Below, piece by piece: positions 10,536-21,968 of a stretch of 64,000 nt of DNA. How positions within the stretch are numbered: position 1 is the first letter of the stretch; each line of letters begins with the position of its first letter. The DNA is from Lithodes maja (lineage: Eukaryota > Arthropoda > Malacostraca > Decapoda > Lithodidae), in contig JBAKBP010004299.1 in NCBI GenBank assembly GCA_037953745.1, forward strand, positions 62,001 through 126,000. The letters run 5' to 3'. The position numbers and the translations under genes were made by a program. The notes under the pieces are model-generated. The model was not told where the DNA came from and ran no database searches. It saw nothing but the letters and a program-made list of their open reading frames with translations.

Positions 10536-11902
10536 CAGTCTATCCTCCTATAACACGAATTCCTACAACGCAATCCTCCTTTAACACGAGGGGGGGAGGG
10601 GGGGGGGTCTAGATAAATTGTAAATTTATTCAGTTAATTGTGGCCATGATATTGTAGATTCAAACAGTTTCTAACTAATTTCTCTATTATATATTTATAC
10701 ATTTTGATATATTCTAGGAACTAATATATTCTAGGTCATTCCTAGGACCGATCGGTCACTTTTATTTACCGCCGTATTGCCGCCATATGTATGCGCGATC
10801 ACATAGAGCGAATTTCATGTAGTGCGAGGGTCGGATCGACAAATTTGTCTTCATTAGTTTTAAGGTAAGTGATGTTTTTTTTATATTTGTTAATAGTTTG
10901 ATGATATCTGGTAGGTAATATACAGTAGGTGTTTTTGGTTAGCAAGAAATTCGGAAAAAATTGGCAAAATGACCCATATAGAATTACAGTAAACTTCCGT
11001 TAATCCGAAGGGCAGGGGACCGGCCCTCGTTCGGATTAGTGTTTTTTTTCGGATTATCGGACTTTACCCCTATGAACCTGTGTATGACGAAAACATCGAG
11101 ACATTAGGCCACCCAAATGACACAATGGTGCACACACACATATCATATGTTCATGAAATCACTTCAAAAGTTTACCATTGTCATTGTAGCCTATTACCTA
11201 CTTAAAAACATTCAGATTAATGGTCAAAAGAATCTGCTGATATAAAAGTCTTCTTCTTCTTCCGTCTACTAGCAAGTTTGTCTTGCTCTTTAAGATCAGA
11301 TGTGGTTCGGGAAGTAATGCCTTAACAACGGCACCTCCCTGAGAAGTTCTTGTAATTTTACATCCAAAGGTGCATTTTCAAGCTCAAGACTGAATGAATC
11401 AGTCTTGAGCTTGAAAATGCACCTTTGGATGTAAAATTACAAGAACTTCTCAGGGAGGTGCCGTTGTTAAGGCATTACTTCCCGAACCACATATTCTGAT
11501 CTTAAAGAGCAAGACAAACTTGCTAGTAGACGGAAGAAGAAGAAGACGTTTATATCAGCAGATTCCTTTGACCATTAATCTGAATGTTTTGAAGTAGGTA
11601 ATAGGCTACAATGACAATGGTAAACTTTTAAAGTGAATTCATGAACATATGATATGTGTGTGCTCCATTATGTGTCATTTGAGTGGCCTAATGCCTCAAA
11701 AAGGGGACTTTGGGACTTCTTGAAATTCGGACCATCGGGAGAATTCGGATTTGGCCTCAAATTGAAAAATTCGGACTATTGGGAGATTCGAATCATCGGT
11801 CGTCGGATTAACGGAAGTTTACTGTATCTCCATATACTGTGTTATTCCTACAGCGCGACGGGCTCTGCCGCCCATATAGTCGCGTTATAGGAGGATGAAC
11901 TG
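10536..11902. mobile_element. Pogo/Tigger-like non-autonomous element (family P), interrupted
   Basis: The terminal inverted repeats are CAGTCTATCCTCCTATAACA and its reverse complement at the right end, with TA at 10534-10535 and 11903-11904, the target duplication of the Tc1/mariner/pogo superfamily. A second, uninterrupted copy is at 24328-24979. An 838-bp foldback element is inserted at a TA inside it. No transposase frame is present. Confidence 0.8.
10987..11824. mobile_element. Foldback (long inverted repeat) element nested in family P
   Basis: TA flanks it at 10985-10986 and 11825-11826. The 24328-24979 copy of the host element has a single GAATTATCTCC here, so the site is precise. Termini are CAGTAAACTTCCGTTAATCC. 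Internally, about 296 bp (11098-11393) is repeated inverted at 11399-11697 around a 5-nt loop, giving a very long hairpin. The arms look about 95% matched. No coding frame that I recognise. Confidence 0.85.
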
Positions 11903-11904
11903 TA

Positions 11905-12540
11905 CTAGTTGCTCCATTCACGTGACTCCCATGTATCTTTCTTGGCATTTGTCCTCATCCATTCTCTGAACACAAAATATATGAAACTCGACAACTTAAC
12001 CCCGATCTCCCGTCACGCTTCAACTCCCAACCAAGACCGCAGGGCAACCGCCAGCACAGTGCCAACACTCTACCTACTCAACATTACCCTCAACTGTATC
12101 ATCACTACCACAGATCATATCGGTGACCCAAGTAACACAACATGCAACCAGAACACCCAAAAAAGCAGGAAGCTCTAGCAAACACATCGACAATGAAGTA
12201 ACAGCAATGAACAAGAAAGACAAGAGAAACCCCCCACCCCCCACAACACGATGCCGCTGCACAACAAATCAACCAAACCTACTACAACACAACCCAACAC
12301 TATCGGCGACCCAGGTAGCTCAACATGCAACCAGAACAGCTAAAAAAGAAGGGATCAGTCGCAACAACATCAACAATAAAGCAGCAACAACGGCCAAGAA
12401 CAAGGACATCAAACAACAAATACAGGTAGGGGTGGGAGGGGGGCAAGGGGGAGCCACAACCTGTCCCCATCTCACGCGCTCACACACCAGTAACAGCCGC
12501 TCACGGCGCTCAGCTGATCACCACACTGCCAGACGTACGA
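11905..12540 (+). other. Probable 5' region of NL3
   Basis: A CA-rich region encodes Thr/Asn/Lys-rich sequence with a repeated pattern (CNQNTQKS; HATRTAKK). It lies directly upstream of the NL3 zinc-finger segment. It could be the ORF1 or leader of that element, but I see no diagnostic motif. Confidence 0.35.
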
Positions 12541-15500
12541 TGAACAGTAACAGGAAAATATGTATAGTGTGCGATATTGGATTCAACAAAAGGAGTACAA
12601 CTTCACAATGTAGTAGTTGTAATGAAACAGTACACGATCGATGTACTTACGTTACTAGCAGAAAAGAAGTGGGATGCGATAAATGTAGGGAAGTAGCTAT
12701 TAACCCTTCTTTAGCGGGCCCTCTGTGGCCGTTTTGGGCCTTTTCAGGCCATTCTGACTGCTATATCAACCATCAGTATGAAAGAAACTGTATTGTGCCG
12801 AAAACTAGGTGGAAATCGCTACACATTGACGTAACATACAGCTACGTAGCACTCGTGGAGCACTGACAGTGTTACCTCGAAGATGGAAGTTTAACAGATT
12901 TTGCTACCTTGCTCACTTTTAGCGAACTATTGGTTACACTGTGATCCTCTCGCGCGGTGGGGGAACTGGAGTTAGTGTGGGCCGGGAGGCCACAGATATC
13001 GGACGTATGGATCATTACTATCCCACTCATTTTCACTCGATTTACACCATTTTTTCACTCGTTTTTTGCCTGTTTTTTCAACTCGACTTATGTGGTGAGC
13101 CGCTCTTTAAGTGTTAAAGGTCCTAAAATCATTTGTGAAATATGTGAATCACTCATAACAAGAAAACAAAGGATCCTAAACTGTGTTAAGTGTAAAACTG
13201 TAGCTCACATGAAGTGCATCTCTAAGAAGACTAACAGTGAAGAACGGGAATTCCTATGCAACATGTGTGCCTTGCATTCATTACCGAATATTAATGTAAA
13301 TGAACCAAGTATTAACAACTCAGAATCCAGCCAGGACATATTCAAAATCAAAGATGAATACAGAGTGTTCACCAACAAAGGGCTCCATCTTATCCACATT
13401 AACACCAGATCAATGTACCATAAATTGTCAGAAATAAACTTGTTAGCTAATAAGGCCAAAGCTTCAATAATTGCAATCACAGAAACCTGGCTGGATTCAA
13501 GTATAAACGATGGTGAAATAAACATTCAAGGTTTCAACATGGTTAGGAATGATCGCAATAGGCAAGGGGGAGGAGTATGTCTGTATGTAAAAAACAACCT
13601 CACACACACAACTAGGACCGACCTCCATGTAGAAAATCACGAAGCTCTGTGGATTGACCTACACCTGCCGAGGACAAGACCCATCACAATTGGGGTGTGC
13701 TATAGGCCACCAAACGACACACAATTCTTGACCAAATTTGAACGAACTTTGTCATCGCTAGACCCTCGGAATGAATCCATTATACTAGGGGATTTTAACC
13801 TGTGTTACAAACAATGAAATAATAGGCTTGTACGAGAATATAGGCACATACTGACAATGCACAATCACAAACAACTCATCACAACCCCCACACGTATCTC
13901 TGAGAACACTGCCACAATATTAGACCACATAAACTGTAACAGAGAGGACAAAATACCCCAATCAGGGGTTATACAGACTGGGATAAGTGATCACTTCGTC
14001 ACATATTGCACACGGAAAACCACAAAAATTACCCTAGAGAATCACAAGGTTATCAAAACAAGGTCACTCAGAAACTACAACAAAGAAACATTTCTGGACA
14101 TTTTATGGAATACAGACTAGTTTCCAGTGTTTGGAAGTACAAACGTTAATGACGCATGGGTTGGCTTCAGAACCATCATCACAAACATCCTAGACGAAAT
14201 AGCTCCTCTGAAAGATATACGAATTAAAGCAAGGTCAGACCCATGGATCAACAATGACATACTACACCATCTGGAACACAGAGACAATCTGTTAAAAAGG
14301 CTAGTGAAACATAGACAGGATCAAGGTCTGAAACATGAGTTCAACAGGGCCAGGAATAAACTAAGTAGAAAAATAAAATCAGCGAAAACTAATTATTTCC
14401 ACAATAAGGCAGAGGAATATCAGAATAACCCAAAGAAACTATGGAGGCACCTAAAAACAACAGGATACAGCAACAAGGCAAGGGATTCGTCTAACACTAA
14501 TATTGCTCTCAAAATTAATGATCAGGTTTGCCACGATAAACGACAAATTTCAACACCTTCTTCACCTCCATAGCAAACACACTTGCACAGAACCTACCGC
14601 AACCTCTCAATAAATACACGACAACAATGGCCACCTTTCAAAATTTCTACAGAGATAAAGGCATACGCCCGAACACATTTGGATTGCAAAATGTTACACC
14701 AAAATACACTTTTGACGAGCTCTCTAACCTAAATGTACATAAAAGCACAGGACCAGACAAAATTCCTGCCAAATTTCTACGAGATGGAGCCATTGGTATA
14801 GCAGGTCCCCTAACCCACATCATCAACCTGTCAATTAACACCAACACTGTACCTGCTGAACTGAAGGAAGCTATTGTTACCCCTCTATTGAAGAAAGGAA
14901 ATAAACTAGAAGTTGGCAACTACAGACCAGTTAGCATATTATGTATTGTATCTAAAATCCTTGAAAGAGCGGTATACACCCAAATTGAACACTACCTCAA
15001 AGAAAATTATCTATTTTATAAGTTTCAATCAGGTTTCAGATGCATGTACTCGACTGACTCCTGTCTCATCCACTTAACAGATCACATTCGTAAAGAAATG
15101 TCTAAAGGTAACTACACCGGTATGGTTCTTCTTGATCTATAAAAAGCGTTTGACACAGTAGACCATGATGTCCTATGTAATAAACTACAAGCAATGGGCA
15201 TTGGGTCTGTGAACTGGTTTACATCTTATCTTAGTGGTAGAACACAAAGAGTCAAAATTGATGATAATATATCTGATCCTATGCCAATTAACTCTGGGGT
15301 CCCGCAGGGAAGCATCCTTGGTCCCTTACTCTTTCTCTGTTATGTGAACGACATGGAACTGAGCGTCTCGTGTAAATTATTACTGTATGCTGACGACAGC
15401 GTGCTTCTGGTTTCAGGAAAAGACCCAATAAGTATTGCCACTTCACTTTCCAAAGAACTAGAATCATGTAGTGAATGGCTAGTGGACAATAGACTATCTC

Positions 15501-15706
15501 TTCTGGGCAAGACGGAAGCCATCTTATGTGGGACAAAACGCAAACTGAAAGACATTGTGGGCTTCTCGGTCAACTGTAATGATATTTCTATAACAACAGT
15601 GTCACAAGTTAAATATCTCGGACTAAAACTGGACTGGAGTTTGTCAGGTGAAACAATTTTGGAATCTATCCTGTGTAAGTGTAGAGCACGTATAAAATAC
15701 CTGTAA
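12541..15706 (+). pseudogene. NL3 non-LTR retrotransposon polyprotein: zinc fingers, endonuclease, RT (broken)
   Basis: Domains in order are two Cys-rich PHD-like fingers (CIVCDIGF onward, and CEICESL onward), an AP-endonuclease-like domain (LIHINTRSM, the ITETWL glutamate, GDFN, later SDHF), and RT (STGPDKIP, NYRPVSI, motif A LLDL-stop-KAFDTVDH, GVPQGSILGP and motif C LLYADDSVL). Breaks are a TTAA element at 12700-13117 whose removal rejoins the frame between the fingers, a stop after GDFNLCYKQ at 13815, a stop near 14118, a shift near 14560, and a CAA-to-TAA type nonsense at 15140-15142 inside motif A. The C-terminal end is cut at 15706. A matching 3' part of the family is at 22986-23854. 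Confidence 0.82.
12700..13117. mobile_element. TTAA-flanked MITE inserted in NL3
   Basis: TTAA lies at 12700-12703 and 13114-13117. The ends TTAACCCTTCTTTAGCGG and the reverse complement TTAACACTTAAAGAGCGG form an imperfect inverted repeat. Deleting the element with one TTAA joins the two finger-coding segments in frame, which proves insertion. Two short inverted boxes near the left end (GGGCCCTCTGTGGCC and GGGCCTTTTCAGGCC) recall the paired boxes of the piggyBac elements. Related to 8512-8939. Confidence 0.8.
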
Positions 15707-15860
15707 TAATAATAATAATAATAATAATAAACGGTTTATTAAAGAATGGCAGCCTCATGAGCTGAAAATACACATTTTACAATTTAGTGGATGAACATGA
15801 GATGTACAGATATGAGGATGGTAAGCTCAGTTTACAAACAAAATAAATAAATACAATAAT
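15707..15860 (-). mobile_element. 3' end of a minus-strand retroposon with (TTA)n tail
   Basis: Read on the minus strand, the sequence ends in TTTAATAAACCG followed by (TTA)n, the 3' end structure also seen at 7797 and 23850. It truncates NL3 at the (TAA)n run 15702-15730. Only the 3' part is present and the family is unknown. Confidence 0.5.
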
Positions 15861-16186
15861 GATGCATGTGCAGAATACAAATTATCATAAAATAACCATG
15901 AGAGTAAGTGATATACAGTACATATACACATTTATATACTTACTCATATATAGAACATACGTATATACACGTACGTGCGCACATACATATACATACATAT
16001 ATAGGAACATAAGAACATGCAGTAAGTGTGCACATGTCCGTATACACAAACGCTCACGTATGCACACAAACACATACATACAGAAACTGTGTTGGTAGGG
16101 TCAGGGTAAAGAGGGTGCAGCAATTCAAGTCCGTTCAGGTAAGGTCAGGTACAGCCTACTACAATGGGAGGTTAATCCTCGGTAGT

Positions 16187-16235
16187 GTAGGTGTGTGTGT
16201 TAGTTTGTGTGTGTGTGTGTGTGTATGTGTGTGTG
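16187..16235 (+). repeat. (GT)n microsatellite
   Basis: A GT-dinucleotide run with a few interruptions (TTAGTTT, TAT). The surrounding 15950-16080 sequence is also rich in CATA/TACA tetranucleotide-like repeats. Confidence 0.85.
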
Positions 16236-16542
16236 ACAGAAGGCGAAATATGGAAAAGCTGGGCGTTCCATTGTTAAGGGTGGAAATACATGGATGAAGA
16301 TACGCGAACACTTAATAATAGATAATGCTTATGCATAGATTTATAATCAGAAGTTGCGCTAGTGAGCAATATGTTCTCGCTCATATGTACGTATATTTAC
16401 ATACATATGTGCATATGACCATATAAATACACGTACAGTACATATATATATTATATACCTTATATTCTCAACCGGGCTCGAACCATTGACAGGACATACA
16501 CACAGACATACATATACATACATATATGCACATTACATGCAT

Positions 16543-17163
16543 ATATGAGGACCCTGGAGGACAAGGGGCGAATGTGCCACCATGAGCAAAATTGAGTTAG
16601 GACTGGTTCCCGATAGATGGAAGCACTGAAAATCACGTGATGAAGAGCGTTTTGCGATTCCCACCCATGCGGGCTCAGTACCCTAGGTTCTAAATCCCTT
16701 GTTTCGACCTTGTGTAGCGGCGGATGAGGTATGGATTGTAGGAGGTGGAGGGGCGAATGTTCCCGCGCGCTCAAGCCAATGAGCGGCCGGCTGGCATTCC
16801 CCGGGTTAAAGGCCCGCCTCCCGGCCAATGACACGCGCGTTTGCGCGTTTTTTTGGCTGAAAATTTAACAGTATCTTAGTTTCATGGATATCTAATACAG
16901 GATTACATTTCAAGCAGATTGAACAATAATTACTATAGGCTGAACAAAAAAAAATATCTATTGTGCGTGTTTATTTTTTTATTTTTATTTTTTTTTTATT
17001 TTTTTTTTCTATCAATTTGTCTCTTCCAGAGGATTCTAATGGTATATAATAACATGTTATTCTGTAATATTCTATGTATGCCACCTATTTCAAACTTTAA
17101 ACACTCATAACTCGAAAGTAAGGTATTGGCGCATTCGCCCCTTGTCCTCCAGGGTCCTCATAT
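16543..17163. mobile_element. 621-bp element with perfect 32-bp terminal inverted repeats
   Basis: Positions 16543-16574 (beginning ATATGAGGACCCTGG) are the exact reverse complement of 17132-17163. The interior has a GC-rich half and a T-rich half (16970-17010) and no recognisable coding sequence. The flanking bases give no clear target duplication unless the outer ATAT is itself the duplicated target. The superfamily is not assigned. Confidence 0.75.
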
Positions 17164-17209
17164 GCTCTTCTCTTATCCTACCTGATACTCTCAGCCGGGC
17201 TCGAACCAC

Positions 17210-17400
17210 AAACAGTATACACTATAGACACATATATATATACATAAATAACGCATACATACATACACATATACGCACACATACATACACATATACTGTA
17301 CATACATAGATACACATATACATAATTATATACACATATACAGAAACAAACTCAAGCAAATACATACATAATTATATTCTAATACACACACGCACACACA
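17210..17400. repeat. CATA/CACATATA-rich microsatellite region
   Basis: Low-complexity alternating purine-pyrimidine sequence built of CACATA, TACATA and CACACG units. It lies just beyond the 3' end of the minus-strand RT element NL4 and may have grown from its tail. Confidence 0.7.
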
Positions 17401-17454
17401 CTTATGCATACATTATTAAAGGTGGGCGCGTATATATGGTGTGACAGGCCGTTG

Positions 17455-18667
17455 TTACACATTATTAATAATATTAACAATGGTTGGGATAGGACTATTT
17501 TTATATCTGTCAGTTCTTGCTCTTATTGGTTGGAGTGTGTTGAAATGACGAGCTGCACATGTTGGTCTAGGGGCGTCTGGTGGAAGTAAGTTTCTGTGTC
17601 GTGGGTGAACAAGCAGCTTAGATGCAAACTGTTTGAGTGTGTTGTAGTGGTGGGTTGAAAGTGCAGGTATGCTAAGGGTGGTGAGAGCTTCCTCGTACCC
17701 TGGATATGTGCCTCCCAGGATGATCCTGCATGCCCTCCTCTGAACTCTCTCCAGTTGACGTTGTTGTGTTAGGGTTAGAGAGGAGGACCAGGTGAGCTTA
17801 GGGAGTATGAAGGTGTTATATATACTCTTCAGCTCATTCTCCGGCACCCCCAGGGATCTCAACCGCCTTAGCATAAACAACTTGTAAGTGGCGGTCCTGA
17901 CTGTGGTAGTTACATGTTTCTTCCAGTTCAGTTTGTTGTCCACAGTGATTCCGAGGAGTTTAGTGGACTCAACAAGCTGAAGACCACTGTCTTGTCATGA
18001 TTGATAGTCACATGATAGTCTGTGGTCCAGGCTTGAAGACGGTCGAGGACGTCTTGTAGGGGGTCATAGTTAGGGGAAGTGTTATCGACAGTAATGCCGA
18101 CTGTCGAGTCGTCCACGTACTTCCAGTGGAATGGGGTGTCCTTTAGGGCATCATTAATCAAGATGAGGAACAATAGAGGCCCCATCTTTGTGCCCTGTGG
18201 GACTCCACATGTGATGTCTAGGAAGGTGGAGATGAAGCCTTGGTATCGCACTGCTTGTCATCTGTCACTAAGGAAGTCGGTCAACCACGCAACCAGGGTA
18301 GGATGTAGCCCCAACTTTATGGCCTTGTTGATGATGATGGTGTGGTCAACAAGGTCAAATGCTTTCCTGAAGTCAATAAAGGCAAGGGCGAGGGAAGTCT
18401 TTCTCTTCTCAAGATTTGTGTAAATATAATCTAGGAAGCTAATAAGACAGTGAGTGGTGGAGGAAGTTTTTACATTGCCAAACTGTTGGAGATCTATCAA
18501 GTGATGGATTTGTGAGTAAGCCCAGGTGAATACAAAGTCCTCACAGATTAGACTAGGGATGGGCGTAATGGCAATTGGTCTGAGTTCATTAAGAGAATGT
18601 GGGGAGGGGGTTTTGGGGATTGGAGTGACGTATGAAGTTTTCCAGTCTGCAGGGCATTTACTTTGCC
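17455..18667 (-). pseudogene. NL4 non-LTR RT, 3' half
   Basis: The minus strand encodes RT with motif A LAFIDFRKAFDLVDH, motif B GVPQGTKMGPLLF and motif C HWKYVDDSTVG. A C-terminal thumb and tail follow (KLTWSSSLTLTQQRQLERVQRRACRIILG). The frame breaks at a stop after LSDR (about 18258) and a shift near 17935. The 5' part of the same RT continues at 22715-22985, because piggyBac A sits at a TTAA in between. The family is a CR1/Jockey-like LINE that I cannot place more exactly. Confidence 0.8.
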
Positions 18668-18686
18668 TTAACCCTTCAACCCCGGG

Positions 18687-18748
18687 TGGTACACGTGTGT
18701 ACCATTATGGTTTGACCCGAGGAACCCGGGTGGTACAACACTGTACCA
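18687..18748 (+). promoter_or_regulatory. Duplicated subterminal box of piggyBac A
   Basis: Two boxes, TGGTACACGTGTGTACCA at 18687-18704 and TGGTACAACACTGTACCA at 18731-18748, start 44 bp apart. Each is preceded by CCCGGG, and each is an inverted repeat with TGGTACA arms (7 bp in the first, with one imperfect pair in the second). The position and duplication suggest transposase-binding sites. In the studied piggyBac the C-terminal Cys-rich domain binds short terminal palindromes, so the same role is inferred here. Confidence 0.6.
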
Positions 18749-18872
18749 TTGCTTGCGTGTGTGCTTTCGAATGGCGCGCGTAAATATTTCGTTCCGTGGT
18801 CACCAGGCGTCGCTAGGCGACGCCACCAGACAGCATGTACGCCACCAAAACAGTCTCTACCCTGCCGCCAAC

Positions 18873-21788
18873 ATGGATACTAGCCCAAAAAGTGATTCCC
18901 TTGTGTCCGATTCTACGCTCCCTTCGATGCCTGCCCATGTTCGTCGCGCCCTAACGCAAAGGCACGTACAAGATGCGTTGACTCCCGGAGGTATTGAAAT
19001 AGCTTTGAGGAGTTATGAACGTGGTGAAGGAAAAAATAGTGTTGATGACTTGGGCAGTGATAGCTCCGAGTCTTATCAGTCTCACTATAGTGAAGATTTT
19101 GACGATCTACACGAAATCCATGAAAGAGACGCGCTTTTTATTGGATTTGAGCATGACGATGAAAGTGATGATAGTACTGAACGTGATATAGTTGTGCAAG
19201 GTGATGAGAGTGTAGTGAGAGTGAGCGAATGGGACAGCACTAGGTCGACTGCCAAGTTTAGGTTGAGTGACACGACACCTAGCCCTTCGCCAGCTAAATC
19301 CCCATTCAAGATACGTTTCTATAAGAAGCAAGTTCTGAAGAAGGCGGCCGCGGCAGCCAGGAAAGAGGCCCTAAAACTTGGTGAGGGAGCAGTGCGTGAG
19401 GGTGCCAGTGAGGCTGAGCGTGAGGCTGAGGTTGACCCGCCATTGTCTTCCTTATCTACCCACGCCACCCAAGTTGCCCCAGGCTCCCGCCATTCTTCCC
19501 CACCACCACCAGCACTGCCTAGGGTTGAGGACCCCCCACTTTCGTCCTATTTACCCCCTATTTCCCCCGAGAGGAGACATACTACTAAAGAAAAGGGAAA
19601 AGGGAGAAAATATGTTAAAAAAGGAGCTACAAGTAGGCGCTCTTTGTTCGAGGCTCCCGCGGCTTCCACCCCTGCCGGTCCCAGCCATACGCCCCCGCAA
19701 GTTTCCCCAGGGTCCACCCCACCTCTCCAGCCTACAACAGAGGTTCCTGATGATATTTTTGACCTCTCATCCATACCTGCACCTACAGACACTGAACCAG
19801 TGCTGTCTACGACTCGTCGTAGGCCAAGGAGCCCCGAACCTCTGCATGAAGATGACAGAGCCTTACCTGCCACTCCTTCCCCACCTCGCCGACCTACACG
19901 CCGCCCACGCATCATTCGTTCCCCGCGAGATTATGAGGGGGGCTCTGAAGATGAAGGGCACCTCACAGATGACTCTGGCCATGATTACCTGGGTCCACCG
20001 TCAGGGCAAGATGACGGCTCTGACGACAACGACGATGACGACTTTATGGACATCGACGACCCTCAACCCAGACGCTTTGCCCAGGGCCGTCGTGCTCCTG
20101 GCCGCCGGGCTGGGCCTGGGCGCCGTCGCGCTCCTGGCCGCCCTAGGGTGCGCGCCGCCAAAGTTCGTGGGCGTGCTGCCCCCGCTGTAGCTCCTCGTCA
20201 GCGTCGCCAGAAGGACGCATTTTATATTTTCAATTGGCAGGATGTGGCTGCTGATGAAGTCATTGACCCTGATGTAACCCCTTTTGATGAGGTACAGGAT
20301 GCTCCAGGAGTTACCCCAAGTTTTCCTGCAGGCCCCAATGCTCGACCACATGAGCTTTTTGAGGCATTTTTTGATAAGGAGGTTACTGACTTTGTCATAC
20401 AAGAGACAAATAAGCACTACCAAGTCCAGGTTAACTTTTTTGGCAAGGTGACCAAGGGCCACATGAAGCGGTGGACCCCAGTGACTCATCCCGAGTTCAT
20501 GGTGTTCCTGGCAATCACCATGCTAATGCCTCATGTGAAGAAGCACAGGTTGGCTGACTATTGGATCACCAAAGATCTGATATCCACCCCTGCCTTCGGG
20601 AAATACATCTCTCGGGACCGGTACCTCGACATCCTCGGAGCGCTCCATCTTGTCACCAACACCGACATGCATCTCCCTGACAAACTGTGGAAGATTAGGA
20701 CGTTGTACGAGATGATGAGAGAACGTTTCACGTCCTACTTCATGCCCTTCTGCAACGTCTGTATTGACGAGTCTCTTGTGCTGTTCCGGGGAAAGCTGAG
20801 CTTCAGGCAGTACATCCCCTCAAAGAGACATCGCTTTGGTATAAAGTTCTTTGTGCTGTGCGATTGCCAAACTGGCTATGTCCTGGACTTCCTGGTCTAC
20901 AGCGGGAAGGAAGGGGACATGGCAATAGACCCCCTCATTGGCTTTGGCGGAGCAGTGGTTCAAGCCATGATGAACCGGTACTTCCAAAAGAATCACGTCC
21001 TCTACACGGACAACTACTACACGTCCCCCACTCTCTCAAAGTACCTCCATCAGCGCCAGACGGGGACTGTAGGCACAGTTAGAGCAAAAAGGAAGGGCAT
21101 GCCAAGTTTCCCTCCTAAAACAAAGAAAGGCGATGTCTTCAAGAAGAAGTCGGGACCCATTCTGGCTATCCACTGGCACGACCAGCGGAAGGTCAACCTC
21201 CTGAGCACCGTCCACAAGGGGGAAATGGTTGAGACTGGCAAGGTGGATCGCCGCACCCAAGTCAGGGTGACCAAGCCCGATGCTGTAATTGACTACAACA
21301 TAAATATGAGGCTGGTGGACAAGTCCGACATGCAGATAGGCTTCATCGACTGTCTGCGTACCTCGTGCAGATGGTACAAAAAGTTCTTTCTGCACATGGT
21401 GGACATGTCAATGCTGAATGCCTATAATATCTACAGGCTTCGGAATCCGCGCACACCCAGGAAGTTCAGTAGCCTGCGGAGGTTCCAAAAACAGGTGTTG
21501 GTGGAGCTCCTGGACAGGTATGCTATGCCACAGAGGGCAGTGGCACAACCTGGGCGCCCCGTTCAGGACCGCATGCAGTGTGCACAGTATCTAAATGTGC
21601 ACAAGCTCGGTTACCTGCCTCTGGAACGAGATGGAGTCACCATTAGCAGAAGGCGGTGCCATGTCTGCTGGAACAGCCAGGTGAGGCCGAGGAAGCAGAA
21701 AAAGACCACCATGCAGTGTGTGGAGTGCCAGCTGTCACTATGTGCTATACCGTGCTTTGCTGAATACCACACCAAGCAGGAGTACTAA
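18873..21788 (+). CDS. piggyBac-family transposase A, 971 aa, intact
   Basis: DDE transposase for cut-and-paste movement at TTAA. The start at 18873 (MDTSPKSDS) is chosen because it aligns with the first possible Met of copy C; an upstream in-frame Met exists at 18753. Residues 1-480 form a long, apparently disordered extension with acidic, Ser/Pro-rich and Arg/Gly/Pro-rich parts (TPSPSPAKSPFK, DDDDFMDIDDP, then RRAGPGRRR, a likely nuclear-localisation region). The catalytic domain follows: D632 (IDESL), D713 (YTDNYYTS), D816 and D819 (VDKSD). A C-terminal zinc-binding domain uses C929, C932, C949, C952, C957, C961 and H966. Classical piggyBac transposases are about 600 aa, so the extension is unusual. 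All key residues are present and I see no break. About 98% identical to copy D by eye. Confidence 0.93.
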   Translation: MDTSPKSDSLVSDSTLPSMPAHVRRALTQRHVQDALTPGGIEIALRSYERGEGKNSVDDLGSDSSESYQSHYSEDFDDLHEIHERDALFIGFEHDDESDDSTERDIVVQGDESVVRVSEWDSTRSTAKFRLSDTTPSPSPAKSPFKIRFYKKQVLKKAAAAARKEALKLGEGAVREGASEAEREAEVDPPLSSLSTHATQVAPGSRHSSPPPPALPRVEDPPLSSYLPPISPERRHTTKEKGKGRKYVKKGATSRRSLFEAPAASTPAGPSHTPPQVSPGSTPPLQPTTEVPDDIFDLSSIPAPTDTEPVLSTTRRRPRSPEPLHEDDRALPATPSPPRRPTRRPRIIRSPRDYEGGSEDEGHLTDDSGHDYLGPPSGQDDGSDDNDDDDFMDIDDPQPRRFAQGRRAPGRRAGPGRRRAPGRPRVRAAKVRGRAAPAVAPRQRRQKDAFYIFNWQDVAADEVIDPDVTPFDEVQDAPGVTPSFPAGPNARPHELFEAFFDKEVTDFVIQETNKHYQVQVNFFGKVTKGHMKRWTPVTHPEFMVFLAITMLMPHVKKHRLADYWITKDLISTPAFGKYISRDRYLDILGALHLVTNTDMHLPDKLWKIRTLYEMMRERFTSYFMPFCNVCIDESLVLFRGKLSFRQYIPSKRHRFGIKFFVLCDCQTGYVLDFLVYSGKEGDMAIDPLIGFGGAVVQAMMNRYFQKNHVLYTDNYYTSPTLSKYLHQRQTGTVGTVRAKRKGMPSFPPKTKKGDVFKKKSGPILAIHWHDQRKVNLLSTVHKGEMVETGKVDRRTQVRVTKPDAVIDYNINMRLVDKSDMQIGFIDCLRTSCRWYKKFFLHMVDMSMLNAYNIYRLRNPRTPRKFSSLRRFQKQVLVELLDRYAMPQRAVAQPGRPVQDRMQCAQYLNVHKLGYLPLERDGVTISRRRCHVCWNSQVRPRKQKKTTMQCVECQLSLCAIPCFAEYHTKQEY

Positions 21789-21968
21789 CTAATAATCATA
21801 GTGAAAGTACCAAAGACTGACAATATGTATGTATATAGGCAACAAGTGGAAATAAAACAATGTACAGGTGTATTGTGATAAAAAAGTCATGTATTATGAA
21901 AACATATATAAATAAGTGAAAAAAGACACAATAAATTGTATATAAAACGTTTACAAAGCATATAACTA

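Noticed and set aside
16460..17210. Two B-box-like GGTTCGAGCCCGG sequences (minus strand) flanking the 621-bp element
   Set aside because: No A box at the right distance was found, and the surrounding sequence is microsatellite-rich. Support is too weak to call SINEs or tRNAs.
19378..20190. Open frame of about 270 residues overlapping the piggyBac transposase in another frame (also at 42223-43041)
   Set aside because: It is Pro/Leu-rich with no domain and lies over a GC-rich disordered region where stops are rare. In copy C the same frame is much shorter. It is a shadow of the transposase gene.
21036..21395. Antisense frames of about 119 residues in each piggyBac copy
   Set aside because: They recur only because the copies are homologous. 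They have no independent signal and oppose a strongly supported gene.
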